The notes under the pieces were generated by a model, which was given only the letters and a program-made list of their open reading frames with translations, was not told the origin of the DNA and did no database searches. The position numbers and the translations under genes are program-made. 13,137 nucleotides of DNA from Euperipatoides rowelli (taxonomy: Eukaryota; Onychophora; Udeonychophora; Euonychophora; Peripatopsidae), in the NCBI GenBank assembly GCA_003024985.2, contig PXIH01S0000561.1, one strand, 5' to 3'. Of this stretch, positions 1-8,566 are shown piece by piece; position 1 is the stretch's first letter, and every line of letters starts with the position of its first letter.

Positions 1-365
1 AATCAAATTGCTTGACTGCCATCTTAAAATTTTAGGAAGTCAATGGAAGTCATCATCAAATAATTATCTGAAAGGCTGTATACTATTGTATACCGGTATA
101 GTACAGTATGTACAGAGTGTGTATAAAAGATCTTTACAACTCTGATGTCTAGGTGGTGGTCCAGCTCTTACCATGTACTGTAAGTCTTGTGTATACACTG
201 CTATGTGTTACCACTAATACAAATACAAATATGCCGGACAACAACAGACCATAGTCCAGCAAGGTTGTCCCTGGTCCTAATTAATATTTTTTGAATTTTT
301 ATATAATTTTATTATATAAAAATGTCATGTATGACAGGAATGCTATCTATGGGTGCCATTTTACA
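1..365. other. Non-coding AT-rich DNA with short hairpin
   Basis: I see no gene here. The stretch holds one TACCGGTA palindrome (91-98), TACAGTA at 102-108, TACTGTA at 176-182, the 7-bp hairpin annotated separately at 236-270, and an AT-only tract near 281-322. Frames on both strands are broken by frequent stops. Confidence 0.6.
236..270. repeat. Short hairpin, 7-bp perfect stem
   Basis: GGACAAC (236-242) is the exact reverse complement of GTTGTCC (264-270), with a 21-base loop. Local G+C is higher than the surroundings. A similar set of words (GTCCAG, GGTTGT, CCTGG) recurs near 3772-3796, so both could be remnants of one repeat family; that link is weak. Confidence 0.35.
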
Positions 366-367
366 GA

Positions 368-445
368 CTCTGCCAGCTCTGCTGTATCTTCTTCTGCCGG
401 GAGAGAGAAAACTATTTTCAAAAATGTTCAGCAGACTCGGCAGAG
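368..445. repeat. Imperfect hairpin inside left end
   Basis: CTCTGCCAGCTCTGCT (368-383) pairs with AGCAGACTCGGCAGAG (430-445): 13 of 16 positions are complementary, the mismatches being the three central bases. The same left-arm motif also pairs exactly with 1979-1993, so this end can fold locally or with the far end. Confidence 0.4.
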
Positions 446-932
446 AATATCACGTAAGTAATATCACATGATTAAGATTTGCTGAAGGAAATTGTTGAAT
501 CCGAGATACAGAAGCTTGTCTATCAAATTGGCGGCAGAACTGGAAGAATAATTGAAATTTGTTTTATTATTTATTTATTAAAGAAGGAAGAGTAGGCTAC
601 AATATAGTATAAATGATAAATTAAGGCCTTAGACCTGTTAAAGATATAATCCTTATTACAAATAATTACATTATTATTTTGTGAGATAACATTAAAAAAA
701 AAAATGAATAGCATACACATCAGCATATCTTCCCAGATATACTGTAGGCTACGTACTGTGCATTATATTAGATTATCTAATGCTTCTTAGCACTGACCAA
801 AATGTTATTAATAGCACTTTCCTTATTTGTGGGGAAAAAAAAAAATCTCCATGACATTAAAACGTAAAACAGCACCTGTTAAGAAAAACAGTCAAAAATT
901 GATGAAATCTATTTAACAGAAAAATAAATAAA

Positions 933-1133
933 ACAAAAATAAATAAATAAACTCTATTTCATCCATTTTTAAAGTTTATATATTCTTTTTCAAGTTTATG
1001 TCTTTTTTTATTTATATAGTTTTAACCAAATAGTTTCGTTTTATAGTTTTACTATTACCAGCTATAGTTTTACTATTCTAAGCTCTGTGAAAAGTAAACT
1101 CATTAAAAACAAGAATAAATAAACTCTATTTAT
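933..1133. repeat. Direct repeat AATAAATAAACTCTATTT
   Basis: The block at about 933-959 (A-rich, then AATAAATAAACTCTATTT) recurs at about 1108-1131 in the same orientation. A third, inverted and more diverged relative lies near 1296-1316, where the minus strand reads GAAATAAACTCCATG. All three surround the inner inverted arms and probably belong to the same rearranged repeat region. Confidence 0.4.
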
Positions 1134-1380
1134 CAACAAAAATAATTATTAACAATAATACAATAACTAGACCGGTTATAACATCTCGGCTATGTTCTGA
1201 TTTAGGCAATATTGTATGCTCTTAAATTTAATCTTAATAAAAATAGATTGAAAAATAGTCTTTTTTTTTTCTTCTAATTTTTTTATTAGCCTACATTTCA
1301 TGGAGTTTATTTCACATTTTTGTCAGAGCTTGTCGTAGCAAAACTATAGCTGGGAATAGTAAAATTATAAAATGAAACTA
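1031..1380. repeat. 57-bp inverted repeat arms with 236-base spacer
   Basis: Positions 1031-1087 match the reverse complement of 1324-1380 at 49 of 57 positions by my alignment, with no gaps. The match includes the core CCAGCTATAGTTTT and the end AAGCTCTG, and five of the eight mismatches cluster in one 10-base block (1071-1080). The left arm also holds a 15-base direct repeat, TATAGTTTTACTATT, at 1042-1056 and 1063-1077. The match stops abruptly outside 1031 and 1380, so the arms look like real ends. This is clear sequence structure; whether it is a small TE or an inverted duplication is open. Confidence 0.75.
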
Positions 1381-2143
1381 TATAGGACATATACTGTAAT
1401 TATTACAAATTTATTCCTTTATTATGAATATTTGGAATCTTTTATTTTTTTTTTCAATTTCTATTCGCTCAAATTAGTTAATATAAGGACCGATCTGCAA
1501 TAGCTGTAGGCCACTACTACAGTACGATAATTATAAGATAATAAAAAATAAAGTTCTTGTTAAAACTTAGCATTTTAAGAAATACACAAGACTTAGCAAT
1601 CGAAGAAATAAATAATATGACTTGAAAAGCTAAATCTTTGTCCCAAATTTCTATTCTTTATAAAAATACCTGTCGGCTTTACACTTTGCGTGTTTAATTC
1701 AATTTAATAAACAAATTTGGCTTCAAGAAAAATGAATTTTTTAAAAAAAGTGTATAATTGATTATTGTTAATTAACTTTTATTTTAAATTTTTTATTTGC
1801 GCTAATAAAACTTAAAAAATGCCAGAAAATATCGCGCTAGATCAGAGACGGTCACCATCATTACAAATCACATGACTATCTCTCTTCCATCTCAAGTTCT
1901 CAACCAGCTTTTAGTTGGCAGAAAAAAATTGATCACATGATGGACTTAACTGGTTTTGTCCTACTTCCGGTAGAGACGGCAGAGCTGGCAGAGGTCATAA
2001 AAACGAGCCCTATGAAACTTTTTAAATACTCTGTTAAAATGATACGCTCCTGGAACTTCTGTGATGTTACAATTAAATTATTAATGTTTAAATTTGTAAA
2101 GATGTTTTCTGTAACCCCTGTATATTTCTAACTGTTCTCTCAT

Positions 2144-2159
2144 CAGACATTAATGTCTG
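2144..2159. repeat. Perfect 16-bp palindrome CAGACATTAATGTCTG
   Basis: The sequence is its own reverse complement. It could be a dimeric protein-binding site or a replication scar. Nothing adjacent identifies a promoter, so the role is unknown. Confidence 0.6.
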
Positions 2160-2169
2160 TTAGGATGAC

Positions 2170-2229
2170 TTAAGACACAGTATGTTTAAAATTGACAAAG
2201 GTAACAAATGGTCTACTGTGTTGTCTTAA
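2170..2229. repeat. Imperfect hairpin arms TTAAGACACAGTA
   Basis: TTAAGACACAGTA (2170-2182) pairs with TACTGTGTTGTCTTAA (2214-2229), all 13 bases pairing with a 3-base bulge on the right arm, around a 31-base loop. It begins 10 bases after the perfect palindrome at 2144-2159. The length is in the range of a microRNA precursor, but the stem is too short to argue for one. Confidence 0.45.
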
Positions 2230-2559
2230 AGAAGACTTTAAATGTTAATATTATAATTTTATTTGATAGCACACAGAGCAAAAATAGAAAGAGTTAGTAG
2301 TCCTACACAACTAGGCTTATCATTTCTTATGAAAAAATAATAATGGTAAAATATTACTTAAATCAATTTAAACTAATAAAAAGTATAAAGCTGAAAGTGG
2401 AAACTCTAATTGTAAGTTTCCATACCATTGCAAATAAAGTTTACCATACATTTTATTTTTAAATAATTTTTATAACACATTTCAGACATTAGTTAAATGA
2501 TTAAATAAGTAAAAGTAATGCAAGTTAAAATGTTGATTTGAAAATGAGGTTTTAGTTTT

Positions 2560-2702
2560 GGACTCTGGTTCTTGAGAATCCTGCTCTTCATTCTGGTCTA
2601 GATCTGGAGTTGTCTAGTTTGGATCTTGATCTTCAACTCAAGATATCTGCTTTTTTACTGGAAGTCTTTGAACTCTAGATACCTGGTGTGTTGTATTCCT
2701 TA
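2560..2702. repeat. Degenerate GATCT/TCTAG-rich repeat patch
   Basis: CTTCAACTCAAGATATCT (2631-2648) is repeated with a few changes as TTTGAACTCTAGATACCT (2667-2684), a spacing of 36 bases, and related GATCT and TCTAG words fill 2598-2630. On the minus strand one frame through 2560-2630 reads as a stretch rich in Asp, Glu and Gln, interrupted by one stop. That may be a relic of low-complexity coding sequence, but word repetition alone explains it. Not called as a gene. Confidence 0.35.
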
Positions 2703-2983
2703 CAATTCCTCTCACCTCCTTTATTCAGCTGCTCTCTATTTAGATTTGCATAAAATAGTGTGCCTTTATTTTTGTGATATTAAATTACCGGTATTTAAAA
2801 TACAGCTTGATGCCCTACCAGATGGTAGAGTGGAGATGAGGGTAAAATTCTGCGCTTTAAATTTTTTAAAGCCCATACTTCTAAGATGACCTTTACTCAA
2901 AAATTGAAATACAGTATATTATAAATTGAGAAAAATAATTTTCTGAGAATTTCAATGGCAAAAGCACCTGATGAGTAAATAAA

Positions 2984-3006
2984 ATGCTATTATATAATAA
3001 TAGCAT
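2984..3006. repeat. Perfect 10-bp stem hairpin, 3-base loop
   Basis: ATGCTATTAT (2984-2993), loop ATA, then ATAATAGCAT (2997-3006). The pairing is perfect. No U-rich tail or gene sits next to it to make it a terminator; it is probably a cruciform-prone AT palindrome. Confidence 0.6.
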
Positions 3007-3105
3007 GTATTGTACATCTAACTGAAGTATTAATTCAGGAATGAAAAGTCTTTAATTTGTTATTCCAGTTTAATAGTCCAATCAAATTCCATTAGTTTTA
3101 ATTCA

Positions 3106-3299
3106 TGTAAGTTTCTTAACATGACTGCCGCACGCTCAATTACCTGATCGGTGATGTCATATTATATTTTGTGCGCCACTACAATCAACATATAAAATAT
3201 ACAACATCTTTTCTCTATTTAAGACACAAACACACACCAACTAGAAACAATACAATCATCTCAACTACAAATTAAGTCTGCTTGGTGCTTTAATTAACA
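3106..3299 (+). mobile_element. Possible LTR of a decayed retrotransposon
   Basis: The block begins TGTAAG and ends AATTAACA, that is TG...CA termini. It is followed after one base by a primer-site-like sequence, and contains TATAAAA at 3191-3197 with a CpG-bearing stretch upstream (3126-3176), as an LTR promoter would. An alternative start is TGTGCGCC at 3170, giving a 130-bp LTR. No second copy of this LTR is present in the window, so an intact element is ruled out here. LTRs of about 130-250 bp are common in Ty3/Gypsy elements of the Mag group. The call rests on layout rather than on a family match. Confidence 0.3.
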
Positions 3300-3300
3300 A

Positions 3301-3318
3301 CCGGATCAGAAGTAGTAG
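3301..3318 (+). other. Leucine-tRNA-like primer-binding site, mutated
   Basis: TCAGAAGT at 3306-3313 lies five bases in, as it does in primer sites complementary to the 3' end of leucine tRNA (TGGTGTCAGAAGT...), used by Mag/Steamer-type Gypsy elements. Here the first five bases are CCGGA instead of TGGTG, so the site would be damaged. Its position directly after the putative LTR end is the main support. A second related motif (ATCAGAGATC..., then TTCTCTGTGGTTTG at 3367-3380) resembles TTCTCTGTGGTTAC at 3319-3332, a small direct repeat within the leader. Confidence 0.28.
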
Positions 3319-3403
3319 TTCTCTGTGGTTACACAGTGACATCCTATCAGAGATCAATGCCAGTGGATTCTCTGTGGTTTGTACTGTTTTGAGCATCATT
3401 AGC

Positions 3404-3493
3404 ATGTCACAAAAAGGCATAAACAGTTCATTATTAGTATGCACAGGTGAGGGATTGAATGACCTCAATCATTTTCTAAACTTCTTTAGGTGA
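3404..3493 (+). pseudogene. Possible broken gag start
   Basis: An ATG at 3404 opens a 29-codon frame (starting MSQKGIN, ending LNHFLNFFR) that stops at 3491-3493. It sits about 85 bases after the primer-like site, where the gag start of a Mag-type element would be expected. The predicted peptide is too short to assign by itself; I infer gag only from position. No downstream protease, reverse transcriptase or integrase motif is visible within the next kilobase, so the element would be truncated soon after. Confidence 0.2.
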
Positions 3494-4872
3494 ATTCAAA
3501 TGTCTTAATATGCATTTGTTGTTCGTCACATATAGCAAGTGCTATTTTTGCTAGGCATTTTCCTTGTCTCAATTAATATTTTTGTTTTATATAAGTTGTG
3601 GAATCTTCGCTTGGTTTTATTTCTCCATAAATCATTTTCATTCGGTATCATTTTCATTTGATACGACCTTGATGAGTAATTAATCTATTGATCAAAACTT
3701 TGTTATCGGTCATTTTAGCTTGATTTCAATTTTTGTCTATGTAATTTTTTATTTTTTTATTTTTATTTATTGTCCAGGGTTGTACTGTCCTGGCCCATAA
3801 CCATTGTTGAGCGTGTTTTACAGTGGGAGATATAGACTAAGCGACAACATTAACACAAGTAACTAACAACTTTATTACAAGTAGACTTCATTAAGAACTA
3901 AGCATTCGAATACAATCTGTATACTTTATACAAATCAAACACATACATCTGGTGGTGCTAATCTATAACTAACAAATATCATCCATATGGACTTTGATTA
4001 TGAAAGACCACTGTAAGTCCTTGTCACTCCTGAACAAGAAAATAATTACCTGTAGTTTTTAATATCTGACCAAGATGCTATCATGAATATTTTATTCTCT
4101 CCACAAGATTAAATTTATCTAAATTAAGTTATATACCAAATTGAGAATACCTTTAAATACTCAATTTAAAAATATTTTCAGGATCAAGACCAACATAACA
4201 TAGTAAATTATAATCACAAATTAGAATGGATGTACAGAAAATGATTTCATTTGATCATACATTTATTATCCTTGAAATTTCAAGATAGTTTGGGCTTTCA
4301 ATTTATTTCTCAACAAAATTGCTTTATTTAAAATTTTAGATTCATGGTTAATATGCTATACTGAATATTCAGATGAGCTATACATAATTTGCCAAAATTA
4401 ATTGGGTTGATCATTCGTTACATTAGCAGTTCAGCAAAATATATGCCCTTATTTTTACATTTAAAATTTCACGGCTTACATTCGACATTTATTAAAGCTA
4501 AATCCAGTTTCATTAATGCTCAAATTTATTGTTAATATAAATATTCTATAGTGAATAAATATTAATGAAGATCAAGCATAACTGGAATGCATAAAGTCGC
4601 CTTGTGATTTAATTAGTTGTCATAAAAGAGAAAAATATAACTATCAAACGTTTTGTTGTTTTTACTTTTCAGTGTTGTAGATAATGATAATACCATACTT
4701 GTCCTTTAATAAATTAAGACGAAGCTTTAAAAAAGATAATATAAACATTGTAGACCATAGTATTGAAAATTTAGAATTGACTTGCTAAATGAATACCGGT
4801 AAACTAATTACTTTAAACTAATTTTCAACATAAAAATTTTATTTAAAAATATGTGATTTTACAACCTTGAAT

Positions 4873-4891
4873 AAAAAAAAAAAAAAAAAAA
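4873..4891 (+). repeat. A19 homopolymer
   Basis: An uninterrupted run of 19 A follows GAAT. It could be the poly(A) tail of an old retroposon on the plus strand, but the 200 bases upstream show no recognisable SINE or processed transcript. Confidence 0.7.
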
Positions 4892-6310
4892 TTCCAAGGG
4901 CTTTGCACTTTTTGTTGGGTTTAGTTGTGTCTTGTCGATAAAATCCTTTTGTATCTCGTAAATAAATCATTGTTGTATTTCTTAATTTAGATTTTTTTAG
5001 CAGGTTTACTCTATTAGAGTGGCCTTTTTGTTTTTAGCAGTTTATTTTAATTATTTTTATATTTTTCCTCCTGAGTATTTCAGTATTTATTCTGAGTGTA
5101 GGCTACACATTATACTATTTTAAAGCAATACTATTACTTCAGAATTAGGATATTGTGGAGGCTCTGTGAAAATTGAGCAACATTTCTGAGAAAAGTTTGA
5201 TTGTAGTATAAATACATTTCAGGTTTAAACATTGTAAAGAAACAATTATGATTTTTCTCCCAAATTATTTGTGAATAAATGATTTTTTTTTTTTTTACAG
5301 TATATTGAGGATAATATAAAAATTAGGCTAATATTATATATTTTAGGATTATTGCACTGTAGTTTCATATAGTATGTAATATTTATAATTCTTAGTAGTC
5401 CAAGAATGAGTCGGCATTATTTCTGTGTTTTAGTTTGAATTTATTTTATAACTAATTTCAGCGGTTGCAAAATACTAAAGACAGTGATTTATCTTTATCT
5501 CTAGCAGTAATTAAATCCTCTATATTTATCAACTCTTTTTAATCTTAGATTTTTTTGTTCCATTTAAGTTGGTATCACCATTGATTATAACGTTTATATT
5601 AGGAATTAAAATGTTTTAACTGAATGAAAAATAGGTTATGTTTTAAAGCATTGATTTCTTCATGGATTGACAAAACCACAAATTGTCAGCTTCAATCCTA
5701 TAGTTTATTTGCAGTACATATTTTATTTTAATTTTCAAATTTTAGAAAATTTTATTCTAAAAGTTTTTATTACCCTAAGGTTGTTTACGTTAGGTTTTTT
5801 TTTAAAAAAATAAAAGAAAAACCAGTAGGGTTAGTTTTCTTATTTATCTTTGATAAGGAAACTGATAAAAAAAAAGATAATTCGATAGTTTTAAATGACT
5901 TCAGTGATATAGTGTCATTTTTTATCCACAACTACTACAGTATTATCTCATCTAGATTTAATTTATTCTACAAATTATCCTTAAAAGAGCTTCATTAGTA
6001 TGTAGGTTATCAGGTTGTTAATAGCCTCACTTATTTTCCTCCATATTTTAATTTTGCTAGAGATTGCTTTTAAACTGAAGGTGTTTAATGTTGAATTTGG
6101 CTAGTCTTTACCTTTTCATCTAGAAGTAGTTCAATCCTCTATTATTATCTCTTCACATTTTCTGACACTTTGTATATTATTTTGAATCTGTCTCATTGTA
6201 TTGTAGCCTAACACTATGTTGAATTTATGAGCAGCACCAGCTTTTCTCTTGGTTGGTATAGTTTGTCAGTCCACCAGTTTATAAAATTCAGATGGTGTAG
6301 ATAGAAAGAG

Positions 6311-6346
6311 GAATAAGTATCCAAACAAGGATATGTATCCTTATTC
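6311..6346. repeat. Two-step imperfect hairpin
   Basis: GAATAAG (6311-6317) pairs with CTTATTC (6340-6346), and inside it TATCC (6318-6322) pairs with GGATA (6329-6333), leaving a six-base bulge on the right arm. No function can be assigned. Confidence 0.4.
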
Positions 6347-6504
6347 AGGAAGGTAGGTGGGATGCCCAATGTGCAGATAGTGCTAATATTTTTAGTATGT
6401 AGGATTTGATCAAGTATATTATTTCTTTCATTTTGAGTATGTTGTGATTATTGTCATAATTAACACATAACTGAGCTTCTATAGAATTTTGGTCTGTAGT
6501 ATTA

Positions 6505-6612
6505 TCACTCTCTCTTGGTGTTATAGGTGTCTAACTGCAGCACTGTAAAAGCACGATTTCCTGTTGTACCTTGATTCTTGGAAGACATAGAAAAGGCTGT
6601 GCACATCTTATT
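6505..6612 (-). other. Complex GC-richer island, possible exon or TE relic
   Basis: This stretch has clearly higher G+C and less repetitive sequence than its flanks. On the minus strand a frame is open through it. Within it the ATG at 6588 begins 27 codons (MSSKNQGTTGNR at the start, DTYNTKRE at the end), stopping at 6507-6505, and the frame also reads through an upstream ATG at 6606. On the plus strand a frame ending near 6640 reads as plausible protein too (FLEDIEKAVHIL), broken by one TGA. Both readings use ordinary amino-acid mixtures, so I cannot decide the strand or the product. It may be a conserved exon, or a fragment of a transposable-element protein. I do not recognise a family. Confidence 0.25.
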
Positions 6613-7537
6613 TATAATTAACAATATTGAGTAGTTTTCCAATTTTTATTTTTTCTTGCAATCTTTGCTATTATAAATTTTAATGTGATGTTATTTGAAG
6701 AGGCCTTGAGTTTAATATAGAAATGATCAAACATATTTTGAATGCTTTGTACAATAAGTGTGCCATTTTGGCATCTTGTTGAAAGGTTTCAAATACTTGC
6801 AAGCTGTTTTAAGTTAACCACTGTGAGTTACAGCTTTATTATGTATATATAGCTATGTTAAAATAATTAACATATTATACCATTAGTGATTGTGAAAAAT
6901 TTAGCATTGGATATCGGGTGTCATTTTGATGCATTAAGACATTTTTTTTTCTATTGTCATACAATTAAAACTAATGGATAAGTTACAATATGTTGTTGAG
7001 TGAATACTTGTTTTCTCTTATAAACAATGAAACTAGTTATCTTTTTTTTTAATTGAACACAAAACAAATTAACTTTACATTAGCACCCATGTCTTAGTTT
7101 GGATTAATGACTTTTAAAATCTATACTGTTATGGATGCCATTAAATCATCTCAAATATACAGTATATATTTTTTGTTTATATAAAAGTAGCTATAAAGAA
7201 AAAAATACAGTATATACAATACTGTAGATGTGTTACAAATATTATTGTTTGTCAGCTCAAAAAATTTTCAATATAAACAGGTAAAAAAAAATATAAATAT
7301 TTATCTCATTATTAGTTAATAAATTTACACAGGAAATCTGATGATTGTTGGTATAAGTTCAGACTCATTAAATTGTTAATAAATATTTTGTTATATCTAT
7401 TAAGTAAAGAATGTGAAGAGGTCGTTAAATTTTAAATTAGTTGTTGGGAGTTTAATATTTTTATATAGAATGGCTTCCAAGATTTGAGTTTTTTACAAAT
7501 TATTAAAGTACCTCATCCCCTACCCCTTCCCTTTCAG
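6613..7537. other. AT-rich DNA without recognisable genes
   Basis: I see no gene. The stretch contains TACAGTA/TACTGTA words at 7158, 7206 and 7220; the last two form the near-palindrome TACAGTATATACAATACTGTA-like block at 7206-7226. Homopolymer T and A runs are frequent. Confidence 0.5.
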
Positions 7538-7660
7538 TTAGTCGTTACAGGGTATTGTAAAATTATGTTACCAGTCTTCCTCAATGCCCGGTCCACAAAA
7601 ATAGTGTATATTTATTTTCTTAAGTACGTTCCTCCTACTGAGCAGTTCCTTGCAAGTTAA
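7538..7660 (+). CDS. Possible terminal exon, unidentified
   Basis: A pyrimidine-rich tract (CCTACCCCTTCCCTTTCAG, ending at 7537) makes one of the best splice-acceptor matches in the window. It is followed by 40 open codons (starting LVVTGYCKIM, ending PPTEQFLAS) to a TAA at 7658-7660. The same frame is also open upstream of the acceptor back to about 7469, which weakens the exon case. The peptide has a hydrophobic middle and no motif I recognise. A 63-codon frame without a start is not rare in 13 kb of six-frame AT-rich sequence, so this may be chance. No matching donor or upstream exon was found. Confidence 0.15.
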   Translation, partial: LVVTGYCKIMLPVFLNARSTKIVYIYFLKYVPPTEQFLAS

Positions 7661-8240
7661 ACATCTGTGTAGAATGAATTTTTGTAATTCAACTTCTTTT
7701 AGGGAAAAAAAAATTATTTATTAAAAACTTTTGTACATAGTGTTGATTTATTATACTGTATATTCACAAGTTAATTCATGGAAAAGGAGATTCTCCAATA
7801 TAAGCTACTGTAAGCCTTTTTCAGTGTGAATATATACATTACTGTATTTCATTTCTAAGGGCATTATCATTATTAATCATTAAACCATCAATATCAGTTA
7901 TTGCTAAAAGCTCTCCTATACAATTTTAATAAACTAGAAAAAAGGTACAATGTCAATGACACTATTACAGCAATTAGAGGAATGCTATTCCATATCCATG
8001 GCCATGCCTATTTATTGTATTGTATACTATTTTAGAATTTACGGAGATAAATACAGTACATGAAGCTCATCAACTATGACAGTCTTTTTAATTTTTTGAT
8101 TACATTAATATTGCCAAACTTTTATATTTTATTAAAGTAGCAATTGAGAAGGTAGAAATTGTTGATTCCTAGTATTAATTCTATTTTAACTATGAAGATA
8201 CATGAGATTTTATTATTATACTAGCAAATAGTCTTGTTAC
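7661..8240. other. AT-rich DNA without recognisable genes
   Basis: No gene is visible. TACTGTA or TACAGTA words occur at 7754, 7806, 7840 and 8052. CpG is nearly absent, in contrast to the patch that follows. Confidence 0.5.
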
Positions 8241-8292
8241 ACGGCCATCAAATATTTTTAAGCCCATTAGACGGGCATTAAACATTTTTTAT
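8241..8292. repeat. Imperfect direct repeat, 30-base period
   Basis: ACGGCCATCAAATATTTTTA (8241-8260) recurs as ACGGGCATTAAACATTTTTT (8271-8290), with only a few substitutions. The spacer contains GCCC, which pairs with the GGGC of the second copy. It lies at the upstream edge of the CpG-bearing patch. Confidence 0.5.
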
Positions 8293-8311
8293 TTGGCACT
8301 ACTAAAGGCAA

Positions 8312-8396
8312 GTTCGTCAATAGCTAACTTTTTTAATTATTTGATATTTTTTCGTTCGTCATTAGCTCACCAACTTAACGAGATCGTTCGTCATTG
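8312..8396 (+). repeat. Three copies of GTTCGTCATTAGCT-like motif
   Basis: GTTCGTCAATAGCT (8312-8325), GTTCGTCATTAGCT (8354-8367) and GTTCGTCATTG (8386-8396) are all on the plus strand, with start spacings of 42 and 32 bases. Related TGTTCGTC words appear at about 8898 and 3520. They could be binding sites for one regulator upstream of the exon at 8492, or a degenerate minisatellite. Confidence 0.55.
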
Positions 8397-8491
8397 TTTT
8401 AGTTAGGGTAATCTCGTGCATTTCGTTACTAACTTTTTTACCCTGCTCGAGAGGTGGGTACTGGGTAACTTCATGTGGTTTGGTTTTCATA

Positions 8492-8566
8492 ATGGCCGAC
8501 AAAACAAGTTATCATTGCTTCAACTGGGATTTATTAAAAAGATTGAAATTGTTATATAAAAACAGA
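8492..8566 (+). CDS. Candidate first coding exon, unidentified protein
   Basis: ATG at 8492 in the context ATAATGGCC begins 25 codons: MADKTSYHC, then FNWDLLKRLKLLYKNR. They end exactly at a consensus donor, GTGAGT (8567-8572), leaving a phase-0 junction; without splicing the frame stops at TAG 8582-8584. The peptide starts with MAD, common for animal proteins, and continues with a basic amphipathic stretch alternating Leu and Lys/Arg. Support comes from the combination of start context, donor, codon mix richer in G+C than the flanks, and the CpG patch just upstream. I do not recognise the protein; the FNWDLLKRL stretch is too short to place. I could not find the second exon. A pyrimidine-rich acceptor ending at 9050 is the nearest good one, but its phase-0 frame hits a stop after 11 codons. 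Confidence 0.42.

Larger units (their letters stand above)
368..1993. mobile_element. Possible foldback or TIR-bounded repeat element
   Basis: The 15-base CTCTGCCAGCTCTGC at 368-382 recurs exactly, inverted, at 1979-1993. Outside the exact match the two ends share a CCGG-containing stretch (396-401 and about 1967-1970) but diverge quickly. Both ends are locally GC-richer and carry repeated CTGCC/GGCAG words (near 372, 395, 440, 533, 1917, 1979, 1988) and TCACATGA words (465, 1868, 1934), while the core from about 545 to 1800 is extremely AT-rich. This fits a foldback or MITE-like DNA element of about 1.6 kb with decayed ends. No transposase reading frame is visible inside. I could not see a convincing target-site duplication, so the outer boundaries are uncertain. 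Two independent repeats of the same short motif could give the same picture. Confidence 0.35.
3494..6480. other. AT-rich DNA without recognisable genes
   Basis: All frames are densely interrupted. Contents worth recording: a slightly GC-richer patch at 3767-3860 containing CCAGG...CCTGG, an A19 tract at 4873-4891, a TACCGGTA palindrome at 4794-4801, the 13-base palindrome GTGTAGGCTACAC at 5096-5108, and TACAGTA words at 5296 and 5936. Two acceptor-like sites precede short open frames. One follows TTTTTACTTTTCAG at 4672 (11 codons). The other follows AACTAATTTCAG at 5461 (26 codons to a stop at 5540-5542). In DNA this AT-rich a 26-codon open frame is expected at roughly one in ten acceptors, so I do not call either as an exon. 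Confidence 0.5.
8241..8491 (+). promoter_or_regulatory. Candidate promoter and 5' leader, CpG-bearing patch
   Basis: About a dozen CpG dinucleotides fall in these 250 bases, while the preceding 500 bases contain almost none. The patch holds three copies of a GTTCGTCATTAGCT-like motif, a 7-bp inverted repeat ACGAGAT (8378-8384) / ATCTCGT (8411-8417), and a short GC-richer stretch (CCCTGCTCGAGAGGTGGGTACTGGG, about 8441-8465) directly upstream of the candidate start codon. Local CpG retention next to a first exon is typical of animal promoters that escape germline methylation. I see no clear TATA box at a fixed distance, so a transcription start cannot be placed. Confidence 0.35.

Noticed and set aside
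1937-2131. 64-codon plus-strand open frame starting MMDLTGF
   Set aside because: It spans the right inverted end of the foldback region and its flank, has no domain signal, and its length is expected by chance in six-frame translation of 13 kb.
2626-2889. 87-codon plus-strand open frame
   Set aside because: It covers the degenerate GATCT repeat patch, has no recognisable motif or start context, and is rich in Leu, Tyr and Cys with no membrane-protein pattern.
3265-3468. 67-codon minus-strand open frame
   Set aside because: It runs antisense across the putative LTR end, primer site and leader, and no motif is visible.
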